The position numbers were made by a program, and so were the translations under genes. The notes beneath the pieces were generated by a model that saw only the letters and a program-made list of their open reading frames with translations, made no database searches and was not told the DNA's origin. This document shows, piece by piece, positions 33,928-41,858 of a stretch of 64,000 bases of DNA (positions within the stretch are counted from its first letter, which is position 1; every line of letters begins with the position of its first letter). The DNA comes from CAWDVK01 sp963805715 (GTDB lineage Bacteria > Actinomycetota > Actinomycetes > Streptosporangiales > Streptosporangiaceae): the NCBI GenBank assembly GCA_963805715.1, contig CAWDVK010000009.1:124001-188000 (forward strand), written 5' to 3'.

Positions 33928-33970
33928 GCCCGGCAGCAAGGCCAGCCCGGTGTCTGTCCGGCTGCCGGGC
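33928..33970. terminator. Inverted repeat after the permease gene
   Basis: GCCCGGCAGC and GCTGCCGGGC form a perfect 10-bp stem with a 23-base loop, 20 bp after the permease stop. Long loop makes it a modest terminator candidate. Confidence 0.4.
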
Positions 33971-33978
33971 GCAGCGCC

Positions 33979-34062
33979 GTCAGGCCCGGTGCGTCGGGCC
34001 CGGTGCGTCGGGCCCGGTGCGTCGGGCCCGGTGCGTCAGGCCCGGTGCGTCAGGCCCGGTGC
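33979..34062. repeat. Six 14-bp tandem repeats
   Basis: Six exact-length units of GTCRGGCCCGGTGC (three with A and three with G at position 4). Intergenic, between the convergent permease and MreB genes. Copy number probably varies between strains. Confidence 0.92.
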
Positions 34063-34093
34063 AGCAGGGGTAGTCCTGCGCAGGCGCGGGCCG

Positions 34094-35101
34094 TCAGCCG
34101 CTCGGCTCACCGCTGGGCGGGTAGGTGCCGCCGTGCTCGAGTATCTCGGCCGCTCCCAGCACTACGCACCGCAGCGGGTCGTCCACGACCAGGGCCGGGA
34201 TGCCCGCCGCGGCCTCGATCCGGCTCGCGAGGCCCGGCAGCAGCGCGCCGCCTCCGGCGATGCGGACCTTTCCCCGGACCACGTCCTCGGCGAGGTTCGG
34301 CGGGATGTCCGAGAGCATCTCCTGCACCGCATCGCCGATCGCCGTGACGCAGTGCTCCAGCGCCGACGCGACGAGCCACGCCGACACCTGCTCGACCCGC
34401 GGCGTCCGGCGCCCGGCATCGACGCCGACCGTCTCCATCGATCCGGGCGTGCCGTCGGCCAGCCCGAGTGCCATCTTCAGGCTCCTGGCCGCGTTGCGGC
34501 CGAGAAGCAGCCCGAGCTCGGCCCGGACGGCATTCACGATCGCCTCGTCCATGGCATTCCCGCCGACCCGCAGCGACTGCGCGCGGACCACGTGGCCGCC
34601 CGCGAGCACCGCGACCTCGGTGGTCCCGCCGCCGATGTCGACGATGAACGCCCCTGCTCCCGCGGCGAGATCGAAGCCGGCGCCAGCGGCGGCCGCGACG
34701 GTCTCGTCGACTAGCCGCGCGTGACAGCGCGGCCTGAGGGCCTCGGCCGCGGCCGCCAGGGATCGCCGCTCCACCCAGGTGGCGCCGCTTGGCACGCAGA
34801 TCACGCACGACGGCCGCAGCAGGCCGCGGCGCAGGCCGGCCATCCGCAGGAACGCCTGCAGCATGGCCGTCGCCGCGTCCAGGTCGGCGATCACCCCGTC
34901 CCGCAGCGGATGGATCACGTCGATGTCCCGGGTTTCCTTGCCGGCCAGCGCATCCGCGGCCTCGCCGACCGCGGCCACCCGGCCAGCCGACCGGTCGATG
35001 GCGATCGCCGATGGCTCCTGCACGACGATCCCGCGGCCCGCGATGTAGACGAGCGTGTTGACCGTGCCGAGGTCAATCGCTACGCCGGCCCGTAACCGCA
35101 T
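34094..35101 (-). CDS. mreB: MreB/Mbl family actin-like protein
   Basis: 335 residues. Actin-fold phosphate loops are intact: AIDLGTVNTLVYIAGRGIV, FIVDIGGGTTEVAVLAGG and RIAGGGALLPGL; VRVGGNAMDEAI-like text appears as LRVGGNAMDEAIV. MreB polymerises under the membrane and guides wall synthesis. Here no mreC, mreD, rodA or pbp2 follows, so this is an isolated paralogue, as sometimes found in actinomycetes. Length matches MreB. Start ATG 35101 has a weak GGGATGG. A role in spore or branching wall growth is possible, not shown. Confidence 0.88.
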   Translation of the reverse strand: MRLRAGVAIDLGTVNTLVYIAGRGIVVQEPSAIAIDRSAGRVAAVGEAADALAGKETRDIDVIHPLRDGVIADLDAATAMLQAFLRMAGLRRGLLRPSCVICVPSGATWVERRSLAAAAEALRPRCHARLVDETVAAAAGAGFDLAAGAGAFIVDIGGGTTEVAVLAGGHVVRAQSLRVGGNAMDEAIVNAVRAELGLLLGRNAARSLKMALGLADGTPGSMETVGVDAGRRTPRVEQVSAWLVASALEHCVTAIGDAVQEMLSDIPPNLAEDVVRGKVRIAGGGALLPGLASRIEAAAGIPALVVDDPLRCVVLGAAEILEHGGTYPPSGEPSG

Positions 35102-35240
35102 GACACCATCCCTTGCCCGAAATGCCGGTACGCATGCCCCAGTATCGTTTCACCGCCGCGGCGGCGGGATTCATCCGGGCGGACGCGCTGGTACGGATGC
35201 GCAAGCTGAGACCCGGCGGAACTGGCCGCAGTGCCTCGGC

Positions 35241-35290
35241 GGCCGGCCCGCGTCGGCCCGCGTCGGCCCGCGTCGGCCCGCGTCGGCCCG
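35241..35290. repeat. 10-bp tandem repeat, four exact copies plus one diverged
   Basis: CGTCGGCCCG repeated at 35251-35290, preceded by GGCCGGCCCG. It lies in the promoter region between the divergent mreB and the small DUF6893 gene. Confidence 0.85.
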
Positions 35291-35397
35291 CACCGTCATT
35301 GCAGTGCGGAGGGCGGTGCGCTGGCGGGACCTTCGGCCCTGGCCCGGCCTGCGTCGCGGCGGTGAGCTGAGCGCTGATGAGGGAGAGGAGGGTAGCC

Positions 35398-35496
35398 ATG
35401 AAGTGGTTGGTACTGGCGGCCTTGGCCGTCATCGGCATATTCCTGCTCGCGGGCAAGGATGACATGCGCCGGTTCCGGGAGATGAAGCGGATGTAA
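35398..35496 (+). CDS. DUF6893 family small membrane protein
   Basis: 32 residues: MKWLVLAALAVIGIFLLAGK, then DDMRRFREMKRM. A strong ribosome-binding site (GGGAGAGGAGG) precedes ATG 35398. One membrane helix followed by a charged tail with the MRR..RMRRM-like end is the hallmark of this small actinobacterial family. Too short for many gene callers. Function unknown; topology suggests a single-pass inner membrane peptide with the basic end inside. Confidence 0.8.
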   Translation: MKWLVLAALAVIGIFLLAGKDDMRRFREMKRM

Positions 35497-35510
35497 GGTC
35501 TGCCCTCCCG

Positions 35511-35852
35511 TCACCAGCCGAGTTCCCTGAGGCGCTCATCCGCGATGCCGAAGTGATGCGCGACCTCGTGCACGACGGTGCGCCGCACCTGGTCGGCAAC
35601 TTCTGCTTCCGTCTGGCAGCGCGCGCAGATCGCCCGCTGGTAGATCGTGATGCGGTCAGGCAGCACTCCCGCATAGCCCGACGTGCGGCTCGTCAGCGGC
35701 ACGCCCTGATAGAGCCCGAGCAGGCCGCGTGGCCCCGGACCGTGCTCGACCGTGACGGCCACATTCCGCATGAGCTGGCCGAACTCCTCGGGCAGGCTAT
35801 CCAGGGCCGCCGCGACCATGTCCTCGAAGCGCTCCGCTGCGACCTCGATCAT
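35511..35852 (-). CDS. Zincin-like metallopeptidase family protein (PF06262)
   Basis: 113 residues from ATG 35852 (MIEVAAERFEDMVAAALDSL), set by GAGGATAGGACC just upstream; a much longer frame to 36644 is the shadow of the acyl-CoA dehydrogenase. HEVAHHFG gives the HExxH zinc site and the downstream ERLRELGW is the family end. Lies between DUF6893 and the acyl-CoA dehydrogenase, same strand as the latter and 95 bp after it. Substrate unknown. These small proteins are widespread in actinomycetes. Confidence 0.88.
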   Translation of the reverse strand: MIEVAAERFEDMVAAALDSLPEEFGQLMRNVAVTVEHGPGPRGLLGLYQGVPLTSRTSGYAGVLPDRITIYQRAICARCQTEAEVADQVRRTVVHEVAHHFGIADERLRELGW

Positions 35853-35947
35853 GGTCCTATCCTCGGGTGTGCGACCCCGGCGGGCGAGCCGGGCAAGGCG
35901 GTCGCTGCACGAGGGCATCCTGGCACGGAATCGGCCTAGCCGGGGAC

Positions 35948-37102
35948 CTAGCCGAGCCCGCCCCGCTCGATCAGCTGCCGGACGATGACGTTCCGCTGGA
36001 TCTCGTTGGTTCCCTCGCCGACGATCATCAGCGGGGCGTCCCGAAAGTACCGCTCGATATCGATCTCGGTGCTGTAGCCCTGGCCGCCGTGGATCCGGAT
36101 CGCGTCGAGCGTGACCTGCATGCACATCTCGGAGGCGAAGAGCTTGGCCATCCCGGCTTCCAGGTCGCACCGCTGGCCGGCATCGAGCCGCTCGGCCGCA
36201 TAGCGGATGAGCTGGCGTGCCGCGGTGATGCTGGTCGCCATGCCAGCCAGGTAGTTGCCGATCGACTGGTGCCGCCAGATCGGCTGGCCGAACGCCTCGC
36301 GCTGCTGCGCATAGGCGAGCGAGTCGTCGAACGCCGCCTGCGCCACGCCGAGTGCCCGCGCGGCGACCTGGATCCGGCCGATCTCCAGGCCCTTCATCAT
36401 CTGCGCGAAGCCGCGTCCCTCCGCGCCGCCCAGCACCGCGTCGGCCGGCACCCGGAACTCGTCGAAGAACAGCTCGCAGCTCTCGACGCCGCGGTAGCCG
36501 AGCTTCGGCAGCTTCTCGCCGACCGTCAGGCCCGGTCCCTTCTCCGCCAGCAGGATGCTGATGCCGCGATGCGGGGGAGCGGCGGCCGGGTCGGTCTTGC
36601 AGAGCACCGCGATGAGGCCCGCCCGCTGCGCATTGGTGATCCACGTCTTGGATCCGCTGACCAGGTAATCGTCACCCTCGCGCCGTGCGGTGGTCCGCAT
36701 CGCCTGCAGGTCCGAGCCGCCGCCAGGCTCCGTCAGCGCCATCGCCGCGCGGATCTCGCCGGTCGCCATCCGCGGCAGGTAACGGCTCTTCTGCTCCGCG
36801 GTGCCGAACAGCACGAGGAGCTTCGCGACGACCGTGTGCCCGCCCATGGCCCCGGCCAGGCTCATCCAGCCGCGCGCAAGCTCCGCGGTGACCGCCGCGT
36901 AGCAGGCCGTGGAGACCAGCGAGCCGCCCGCCGGCTCGGGAATGGCCAGGCCGAAGATGCCCATCTGCTTCATGAGCTCGATCAGCTGGTCCGGGTAGGC
37001 ATCCTCATGCTCAAGCTGCCGCGCCACGGGCCGCACCTGCTCGTCCACGAAACGGCGGACAAGGTCGACGACCGCTTGCTCGGCGTCATCAGGATCTGCC
37101 AT
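35948..37102 (-). CDS. Acyl-CoA dehydrogenase
   Basis: 384 residues of the FAD-dependent acyl-CoA dehydrogenase family, first step of beta-oxidation or branched-chain acid breakdown. ALTEPGGGSDLQAMRTTA and SGSKTWITNAQRA are the family signatures; AFGQPIWRHQSIGNYLA, IHGGQGYSTEIDIERYFRD and IVGEGTNEIQRNVI mark the C-terminal domain, with the catalytic Glu of the GEGTNEI loop present. Normal length. Chain-length specificity cannot be read. Monocistronic or followed by the zincin gene. Confidence 0.93.
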   Translation of the reverse strand: MADPDDAEQAVVDLVRRFVDEQVRPVARQLEHEDAYPDQLIELMKQMGIFGLAIPEPAGGSLVSTACYAAVTAELARGWMSLAGAMGGHTVVAKLLVLFGTAEQKSRYLPRMATGEIRAAMALTEPGGGSDLQAMRTTARREGDDYLVSGSKTWITNAQRAGLIAVLCKTDPAAAPPHRGISILLAEKGPGLTVGEKLPKLGYRGVESCELFFDEFRVPADAVLGGAEGRGFAQMMKGLEIGRIQVAARALGVAQAAFDDSLAYAQQREAFGQPIWRHQSIGNYLAGMATSITAARQLIRYAAERLDAGQRCDLEAGMAKLFASEMCMQVTLDAIRIHGGQGYSTEIDIERYFRDAPLMIVGEGTNEIQRNVIVRQLIERGGLG

Positions 37103-37438
37103 ATCGCCGCCTTCCGGTGCCGGGCTGACCAGCGTATCGAGCCGGCCGCCGGCAGCCCGCTCCGGTGACCGTCGTGCCGGTCGCGATGGCCGCGCTGGCT
37201 ACCCTCATCCGGCCGGCGGCCTGGCAGCACTTCACCGCCGGCGGCGTGGGCGGCTACGCGCTCACCCCGGCAGCGCGGCAGCCAGCGGCCGGCCAGCGCC
37301 GTGCGCGGCCCGGACGGATGACCGGCTCGGCTCTGCGCCGGGTCCAGCCGAGCGGGCTCACTCCCCGGCCGGCCCGGAAGCTGACCGGCCCGCAGAAACC
37401 ACGAACACGGCAGGCCGCCTCCGGGCTGAGCCGGGCTA
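37103..37438. other. 336-bp gap without a recognised gene
   Basis: Between the divergent acyl-CoA dehydrogenase and alpha/beta hydrolase genes. Open frames on both strands exist but none has a ribosome-binding site, clean codon bias or family resemblance. Promoters for both genes should be here. Confidence 0.5.
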
Positions 37439-38242
37439 GTGTCAGCTGTAATGGATCGGCATGAGGTCGTCCTGCTGCACGGGCAGCCTGGCTCCGGCGC
37501 GGACTGGCAGCAGGTGATCGCCTTGCTGCCGCCCGAGCTGCATGCCGTGCCGGTCGACCGGCCCGGATACGGCACCTCCCGCCAGCCGGCCGGCGGCTTT
37601 GCCTGCAACGCGCGGGCCGTACTGGCGGAGCTGGACGCGCGCGGCATCGACCGGGCCGTGCTGGTGGGCCATTCCTACGGCGGCGGCGTGGCACTGTCAG
37701 CGGCGCGGCTGGCGCCCGGTCGCGTCGAGGCGGTGGTGCTCCTGGCCAGCGTGGGTCCTGGCTGCCTGACCGGCTGGGACCGCCTGCTGGCCGCGCCAGT
37801 CGCCGGCGAAGTGTGCGCACTGGCGGCATGGTGGCTGACTCCGTGGCTGGCCCGGGCCCGGCTGGCCGGCATAACCCGGCGGCAGCGGCGGCCCATGGCG
37901 GCGCACGAGCACGTGAACTGGCAGATCTGGGGGAGTGCCCGGCATGACCACGGGCCGGTGTGGCGCACGTTCCTGACCGAGCAGCGCGCCATGGTGCACG
38001 AGCTCGGCGACCTGACTGCCTCGCTCCCCGGCATTACCCAGCCCGTCCTGCTGGTCGCCGATCCGGCCGACACCCTCGTCCCGGTCCGGGCTACCGAGCG
38101 GCTCGCCGAGCTGCTGCCGAATGCCCGCGTGCAGCTGCTGACCAACATCGGCCATCACCTTCCGCGTCGCGGTGCGCGCGAGAGCGCGGCGGCCATTTCC
38201 GGCTTCCTGGCCGAGCTGGACTCAGGGGCGGTGCCTGCCTGA
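37439..38242 (+). CDS. Alpha/beta hydrolase
   Basis: 267 residues (or 263 from ATG 37451). HGQPGSGADW forms the oxyanion region, the nucleophile Ser is in LVGHSYGGG, an acid Asp is in LLVADPADTLVP, and the His in NIGHHLPRR completes the triad. A cap of about 60 residues (SVGPGCLTGWDRLLA to RHDHGPVWRTF) follows strand 6. Family of small esterases and lactonases; no substrate can be named. Start is uncertain because no strong ribosome-binding site precedes either codon. The carbonic anhydrase-like gene follows 44 bp downstream. Confidence 0.85.
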   Translation: MSAVMDRHEVVLLHGQPGSGADWQQVIALLPPELHAVPVDRPGYGTSRQPAGGFACNARAVLAELDARGIDRAVLVGHSYGGGVALSAARLAPGRVEAVVLLASVGPGCLTGWDRLLAAPVAGEVCALAAWWLTPWLARARLAGITRRQRRPMAAHEHVNWQIWGSARHDHGPVWRTFLTEQRAMVHELGDLTASLPGITQPVLLVADPADTLVPVRATERLAELLPNARVQLLTNIGHHLPRRGARESAAAISGFLAELDSGAVPA

Positions 38243-38286
38243 GGGGTCGGCGTCGCCGGGCCCTCGGCGAGCGGCATCATAGGTGC

Positions 38287-38835
38287 GTGCCCCTGTTCGC
38301 CTTTCACCGCCGCGCGCCGGACATCAGCCCGCAGGCGTGGATCGCGCCGACCGCGACGCTGGTCGGCGAGGTTTACGTCGAGGCTGAGGCCTCGATCTGG
38401 TACGGCGCCGTGCTCCGGGCCGACTTCGGCGCCATCGTGGTGCGCCGCGGTGCGAATGTGCAGGATGGCTCGATCCTGGACGGCGGCAGCGATCCCGTCA
38501 CCGAGGTCGGCGAGGGCGCGACGATCGGGCACCTGTGCGTCGTGCACGGGGCCGTGATCGGGGCCGAGGCGCTGGTGGGCAACGGCGCCACCGTGCTGGA
38601 CGGCGCGACCGTCGGCCGCCGCGCCCTGGTAGCGGCCGGCGCCACGGTGCCGCCCGGAATGGCGATCCCGGACGGGATGCTGCCCGCCGGGGTCCCGGCC
38701 CGGGTGACCGGCGGCGTGACCGGCCGGGCGAGGCAGTGGGTCGAGACTAATCCTGAGGTCTACGGCGAGCTGGCGCGACGGCACGCGGCCGGCGTCCGCC
38801 CGGTCGGCGAGACCGGTGACCCCGGCGCGCGCTGA
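38287..38835 (+). CDS. Gamma-carbonic anhydrase-like left-handed beta-helix protein
   Basis: 182 residues from GTG 38287. Hexapeptide repeats run from about residue 14 to 140 (ATLVGEVYVEAEASIWYGAVLR and on). GHLCVVHG supplies two of three zinc histidines. The first one, usually in NIQDGxxxH, is replaced: the text reads NVQDGSILDGG, with Asp where His is expected. Catalysis as a carbonic anhydrase is therefore doubtful, and it may be an acyl-carrier or PaaY-like relative. The C-terminal helix (QWVETNPEVYGELARRH) is normal. It follows the alpha/beta hydrolase in the same direction. Confidence 0.8.
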   Translation: MPLFAFHRRAPDISPQAWIAPTATLVGEVYVEAEASIWYGAVLRADFGAIVVRRGANVQDGSILDGGSDPVTEVGEGATIGHLCVVHGAVIGAEALVGNGATVLDGATVGRRALVAAGATVPPGMAIPDGMLPAGVPARVTGGVTGRARQWVETNPEVYGELARRHAAGVRPVGETGDPGAR

Positions 38836-38836
38836 C

Positions 38837-38854
38837 CGGATCGCGGCTCCGCGA
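38837..38854. terminator. Hairpin after the gamma-CA-like gene
   Basis: GATCGCGG-CT-CCGCGATC, an 8-bp stem with its start overlapping the end of the gene's stop region by one or two bases. The loop is short, so the working hairpin is smaller. Confidence 0.4.
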
Positions 38855-38965
38855 TCACGTCCTCACCGTTACAGTCTGAGATCCGGGCGGCGCGGAAAGA
38901 CGACGGCCCCGTAGACCCCGCCAGCCCACCGCGCGGACGGCCGCACCCTGATCCTGGAGCCGCTC

Positions 38966-39301
38966 ATGAACGTCTTGCGCAGCGTCGGCCTGTTCGTGGC
39001 CGCCGGGCTGGCCGAGATTGGCGGCGGCTACCTGGTGTGGCGCTGGCTCCGGGAAGGCTCGCCGTGGCCAGTCGGCCTGGCCGGCGCGGTCATCCTGGTG
39101 GTCTACGGCATCATCCCCACGTTGCAGCACTCGGCCGACTTCGGCCGCGTTTATGCCGCCTACGGCGGCGTTTTCGTGATCATGAGTCTGCTCTGGGGCT
39201 GGGGCGTCGACGGCTTCCGGCCCGATCGCTACGACTGGCTGGGAGCCGCCATCGTGGCAGTCGGCGTGGCAGTCATCTTCTTCAGCCCCCGCCATTCATG
39301 A
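38966..39301 (+). CDS. YnfA family (UPF0060) small membrane protein
   Basis: 111 residues with four transmembrane helices. The family start VGLFVAAGLAEIGGGYLVWRWLR, then IPTLQHSADFGRVYAAYGGVF and LWGWGVDGFRPDRYDWLGA, are near-consensus. YnfA proteins are dimeric small multidrug-resistance-like transporters in some reports; substrate uncertain. GGAG (CTGGAGCCGCTC) precedes ATG 38966. No riboswitch that I can name is visible upstream. Confidence 0.92.
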   Translation: MNVLRSVGLFVAAGLAEIGGGYLVWRWLREGSPWPVGLAGAVILVVYGIIPTLQHSADFGRVYAAYGGVFVIMSLLWGWGVDGFRPDRYDWLGAAIVAVGVAVIFFSPRHS

Positions 39302-39340
39302 GGAGCCGCGGCGAGCCCGCCGGGCAGTCAGCCGAGCCTG

Positions 39341-39384
39341 GCACCCTGCTCACCAGGGCACCCTGCTCACCAGGGCACCCTGCT
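39341..39384. repeat. 17-bp tandem repeat, 2.6 copies
   Basis: GCACCCTGCTCACCAGG repeated twice and a third partial copy, between ynfA and the convergent lipoprotein gene. Confidence 0.85.
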
Positions 39385-39419
39385 GGCCGCGGCTGGCTGG
39401 CCTGATCGGCAGGCAGGCG

Positions 39420-40193
39420 CTAGCTGGCCGGGGCCTGCACGGTGGTCACCCTGGCCCCTGGCGGCAGCTCGAACAGCGAGGCGGGCGGGGACGGCGAGTA
39501 CGACGTGATCTCGAAGCTGGTTGACTCGGAGGCGACCTTCACGTAGCCGAGGATGCCCTGCGCGGTCGTGCAGATCCGGCTCGTGCCCGGTACCCCCGGC
39601 GCGACGAAATCGACGCAGCTCATCGCGAACCCGTTGACCGTAATGGCCGACGAGGTGATCCTGTCACCGGCGAATCCCGCGGCCAGCGAGAAGTCGCGCA
39701 GAAAGCCGGCCCAGTGCGCCGGCGTGTAGAGACTGAGGATCTTGTTACGCTCCGCGGCGCTGGCGGCCCTCAGCTTCTGGCACGTCCAGTCCGGGCCCGG
39801 CGCCGGCCCGGACGCCGACGGCGGCGTGCAGGAGTACTCGCCGGACGCATTGACCACGATGTCGGCGCTGGTGATGCCGCTGGCGCTGCGGGCCGACTGC
39901 GTCTCGGAGAAGGCGAGCTCCTTGGGCGGGCGGACCGCGTAGACGATCCGGACCGGCGCGTTCCCGGTGGTGACATAGGCCGCCTCGAACGTGCCCGATT
40001 CGCCGGCCGTCAGCCTGGTCGTGAACTCATCCACGAGGGCCTTGTTGCTGCTGACTGCGTGCTCGGCTTTGCTGGCGGCCCGGACGATCCCGCAGCCGGT
40101 CAGCACCGGGCCGGCGAGCAGGAGGGCAATGCCCAGCAGGCCGGCCGTGCGGCGGCCTAAGGCGAGGACGGCTCGGTCGGGACGTGGGGTCAT
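39420..40193 (-). CDS. Secreted lipoprotein of unknown function
   Basis: 257 residues from ATG 40193, set by GGGAGG eight bases upstream; the open frame extends much further as a shadow of the K+ channel gene. A signal peptide and lipobox (LLLAGPVLTGC) make this a lipoprotein. The mature part contains Ser/Thr/Ala-rich beta-like sequence with cysteines (GEYSCTPPSASG, WTCQKLRAA, MSCVDFVAP, SRICTTAQG) and no enzymatic motif. It resembles uncharacterised actinobacterial surface lipoproteins that bind or sense at the envelope. No operon partner. Confidence 0.8.
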   Translation of the reverse strand: MTPRPDRAVLALGRRTAGLLGIALLLAGPVLTGCGIVRAASKAEHAVSSNKALVDEFTTRLTAGESGTFEAAYVTTGNAPVRIVYAVRPPKELAFSETQSARSASGITSADIVVNASGEYSCTPPSASGPAPGPDWTCQKLRAASAAERNKILSLYTPAHWAGFLRDFSLAAGFAGDRITSSAITVNGFAMSCVDFVAPGVPGTSRICTTAQGILGYVKVASESTSFEITSYSPSPPASLFELPPGARVTTVQAPAS

Positions 40194-40320
40194 CGGCCGG
40201 CCTCCCTGGCTGCACCGCGCGAAGAGCGGATCGAGACCGCTCACCGCCGACAATACGGCCCGCGGGGGCCAGAGCGCCCGCCCCGGCTGAAACCGGCCTT
40301 GCGCAGTCCGCGCCAGATCG

Positions 40321-40364
40321 CCCCGGACCGCCCCCGGACCGCCCCCGGACCGCCCCCGGACCGT
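40321..40364. repeat. Four 11-bp tandem repeats
   Basis: CCCCGGACCGC in four copies (last ends in T). It lies between the divergent lipoprotein gene and the gene at 40431, so it is in their promoter region. Confidence 0.85.
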
Positions 40365-40430
40365 GCCGTGGCCGGCCCTGGTCGTACGGTGTGAGGCACG
40401 GAGTCTTCCCGCAGCCATTCTGGAGGAGCG

Positions 40431-40739
40431 ATGGCCAACGTCTCGCGCCGACGCGATGACGAGGTGCACCGGGATCGCCACGAGCACGGCGGCATGCCGG
40501 CCCATCCGGATGATGATCAGCTGGCGCACCTGACCGAGGAGGAGCGGGTCGCCGCGGGGCTTGATCCTTACGACCCCGACGACGTGCCGCCGGCGACGGA
40601 CGATCCGGTGCCCACGGATATCACCGAGAGCCCGGTATACCAGGAAGAGAGAGCGGAGATCGAGCGGGAGATCGCGGAGGGCGAACTGCCGGGCACCGGC
40701 CCGGATGGCTTCCCGCCCACCCGCTATGACGATGAGTGA
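40431..40739 (+). CDS. Small acidic hypothetical protein
   Basis: 102 residues, with a strong ribosome-binding site (CTGGAGGAGCG) before ATG 40431. Highly charged and probably disordered: a His/Arg/Asp start (RRRDDEVHRDRHEHGG), then PDDDQLAHLTEEERVAAGLD and many Asp/Pro/Glu residues. No hydrophobic core or catalytic motif. Similar short acidic proteins are common in actinomycetes without known role. The K+ channel gene follows 124 bp downstream. Confidence 0.65.
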   Translation: MANVSRRRDDEVHRDRHEHGGMPAHPDDDQLAHLTEEERVAAGLDPYDPDDVPPATDDPVPTDITESPVYQEERAEIEREIAEGELPGTGPDGFPPTRYDDE

Positions 40740-40862
40740 GCCCGGCGAGGTGTGAGCCAGGCCACGTGGCCAGCGCCTTCCGGGTGATCGCACGGCGGTC
40801 CGGGCCGGGCGATTCCGGCCGATTTGGCGATCTCCGCGCCCGGCTTGCGAGACGATCAGCGC

Positions 40863-41858
40863 ATGATCGCCATCCTGGTCCGCGTCCTGGGCGCGGGACG
40901 CCGCAAGCATGTCGCGATCTTGCTGACCGCCGCGGCCGCCTGCGTGCTGGGCGGCGGAGCGCTGTTCGCTGCTACCCAGAATTACCCGTTCACGACCGGC
41001 CTGTACTGGGCCATCACGACCGCCACGACGGTCGGCTACGGGGACGTGACGCCGCACAACCCGGCCTGCCTGCTGCTGGCCTCGGTGGTCATGCTGACGA
41101 CCATCCCGCTGCTGGCCGCTGTTTTCGCGCTGCTGACCGGTGCCGCCGCGGCGGCCGGAGTACGGAGGATCCTGGCGATGGCCCACCAGTTCCCGCAGGG
41201 CGCCTACCGCCTGGTGGTCGGCATGAACCCGACCGTGCATGTCATCATCGACGAGCTGATCCGGGCCGGCGACCCGGTCGTGCTCGTCGCCGATGTCGAT
41301 CCCGCCCTGGTGCGCCCTGAGGTGCACCTGGTCCGCGGTGACCCTGGCCAGGCGTCGGTTATCCGCTCCGCTCACCCCGACGGTGCCCAGCAGGCGCTGA
41401 TCACCGGGCCCACCGATGGCGACGTGCTGGTCAGCGCCGTGCTGCTGCGCAAGCAGGCGGCGGACCTGCCGATCGTGGCGCTGGTGCGCTCCCCGTCGGT
41501 GCGCGAGGCGCTGCGCGACCTCGGCGTGCACCAGGCGATCTCGGCCGAGGAGCTGGTTGCCCACACGCTGGCCAAGAGCCTGGAGGCGCCGCACGCCGGC
41601 GACATGCTCGCCGAGCTGGTCGAGTCCGACCGGCACACGCTGACGGAGATCCCGGCGGACGCGGCCATGGCCGGCCAGCGCCTCAGCGCGATCCGCGACC
41701 AGCGGTCCGAGCTGGTGCTCGGCGTCGTGCACGACGGCAGGTTCCTGCTCGGCGTCGGCGAGGACCCGGTCCTCGCCGAGGGTGATCACCTGCTCATCGC
41801 CCTGCCCGCGGTGAGCCGCGGTCGCGGGGAGGTCAGCCGGGCGCGCCAGTCGCTATGA
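40863..41858 (+). CDS. Two-TM potassium channel with TrkA-N/RCK-type and TrkA-C domains
   Basis: 331 residues from ATG 40863. Two hydrophobic segments flank a P-loop with the K+ selectivity filter TTVGYGD (about residue 57-63). The cytoplasmic part is a TrkA-N/RCK-like Rossmann domain (VVGMNPTVHVIIDELIRAGD; the usual GxGxxG is altered to GMNPTV), then TrkA-C (SELVLGVVHDGRFLLGVGED). The altered glycine-rich loop suggests reduced nucleotide binding. Gated K+ conductance regulated through the RCK-like ring is the expected role. It overlaps the convergent DUF4232 gene by 6 bp. Confidence 0.88.
   Translation: MIAILVRVLGAGRRKHVAILLTAAAACVLGGGALFAATQNYPFTTGLYWAITTATTVGYGDVTPHNPACLLLASVVMLTTIPLLAAVFALLTGAAAAAGVRRILAMAHQFPQGAYRLVVGMNPTVHVIIDELIRAGDPVVLVADVDPALVRPEVHLVRGDPGQASVIRSAHPDGAQQALITGPTDGDVLVSAVLLRKQAADLPIVALVRSPSVREALRDLGVHQAISAEELVAHTLAKSLEAPHAGDMLAELVESDRHTLTEIPADAAMAGQRLSAIRDQRSELVLGVVHDGRFLLGVGEDPVLAEGDHLLIALPAVSRGRGEVSRARQSL

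Noticed and set aside
35511..36644. 377-residue frame combining the zincin and upstream sequence
   Set aside because: The upstream two thirds is a shadow of the acyl-CoA dehydrogenase; ATG 35852 with a ribosome-binding site gives the real gene.
37165..37464. 99-residue plus-strand frame between acyl-CoA dehydrogenase and alpha/beta hydrolase
   Set aside because: No ribosome-binding site, low-complexity composition, and it overlaps the hydrolase start.
38886..38965. Riboswitch upstream of ynfA
   Set aside because: I looked for guanidine- and fluoride-type elements but could not match their conserved loops.
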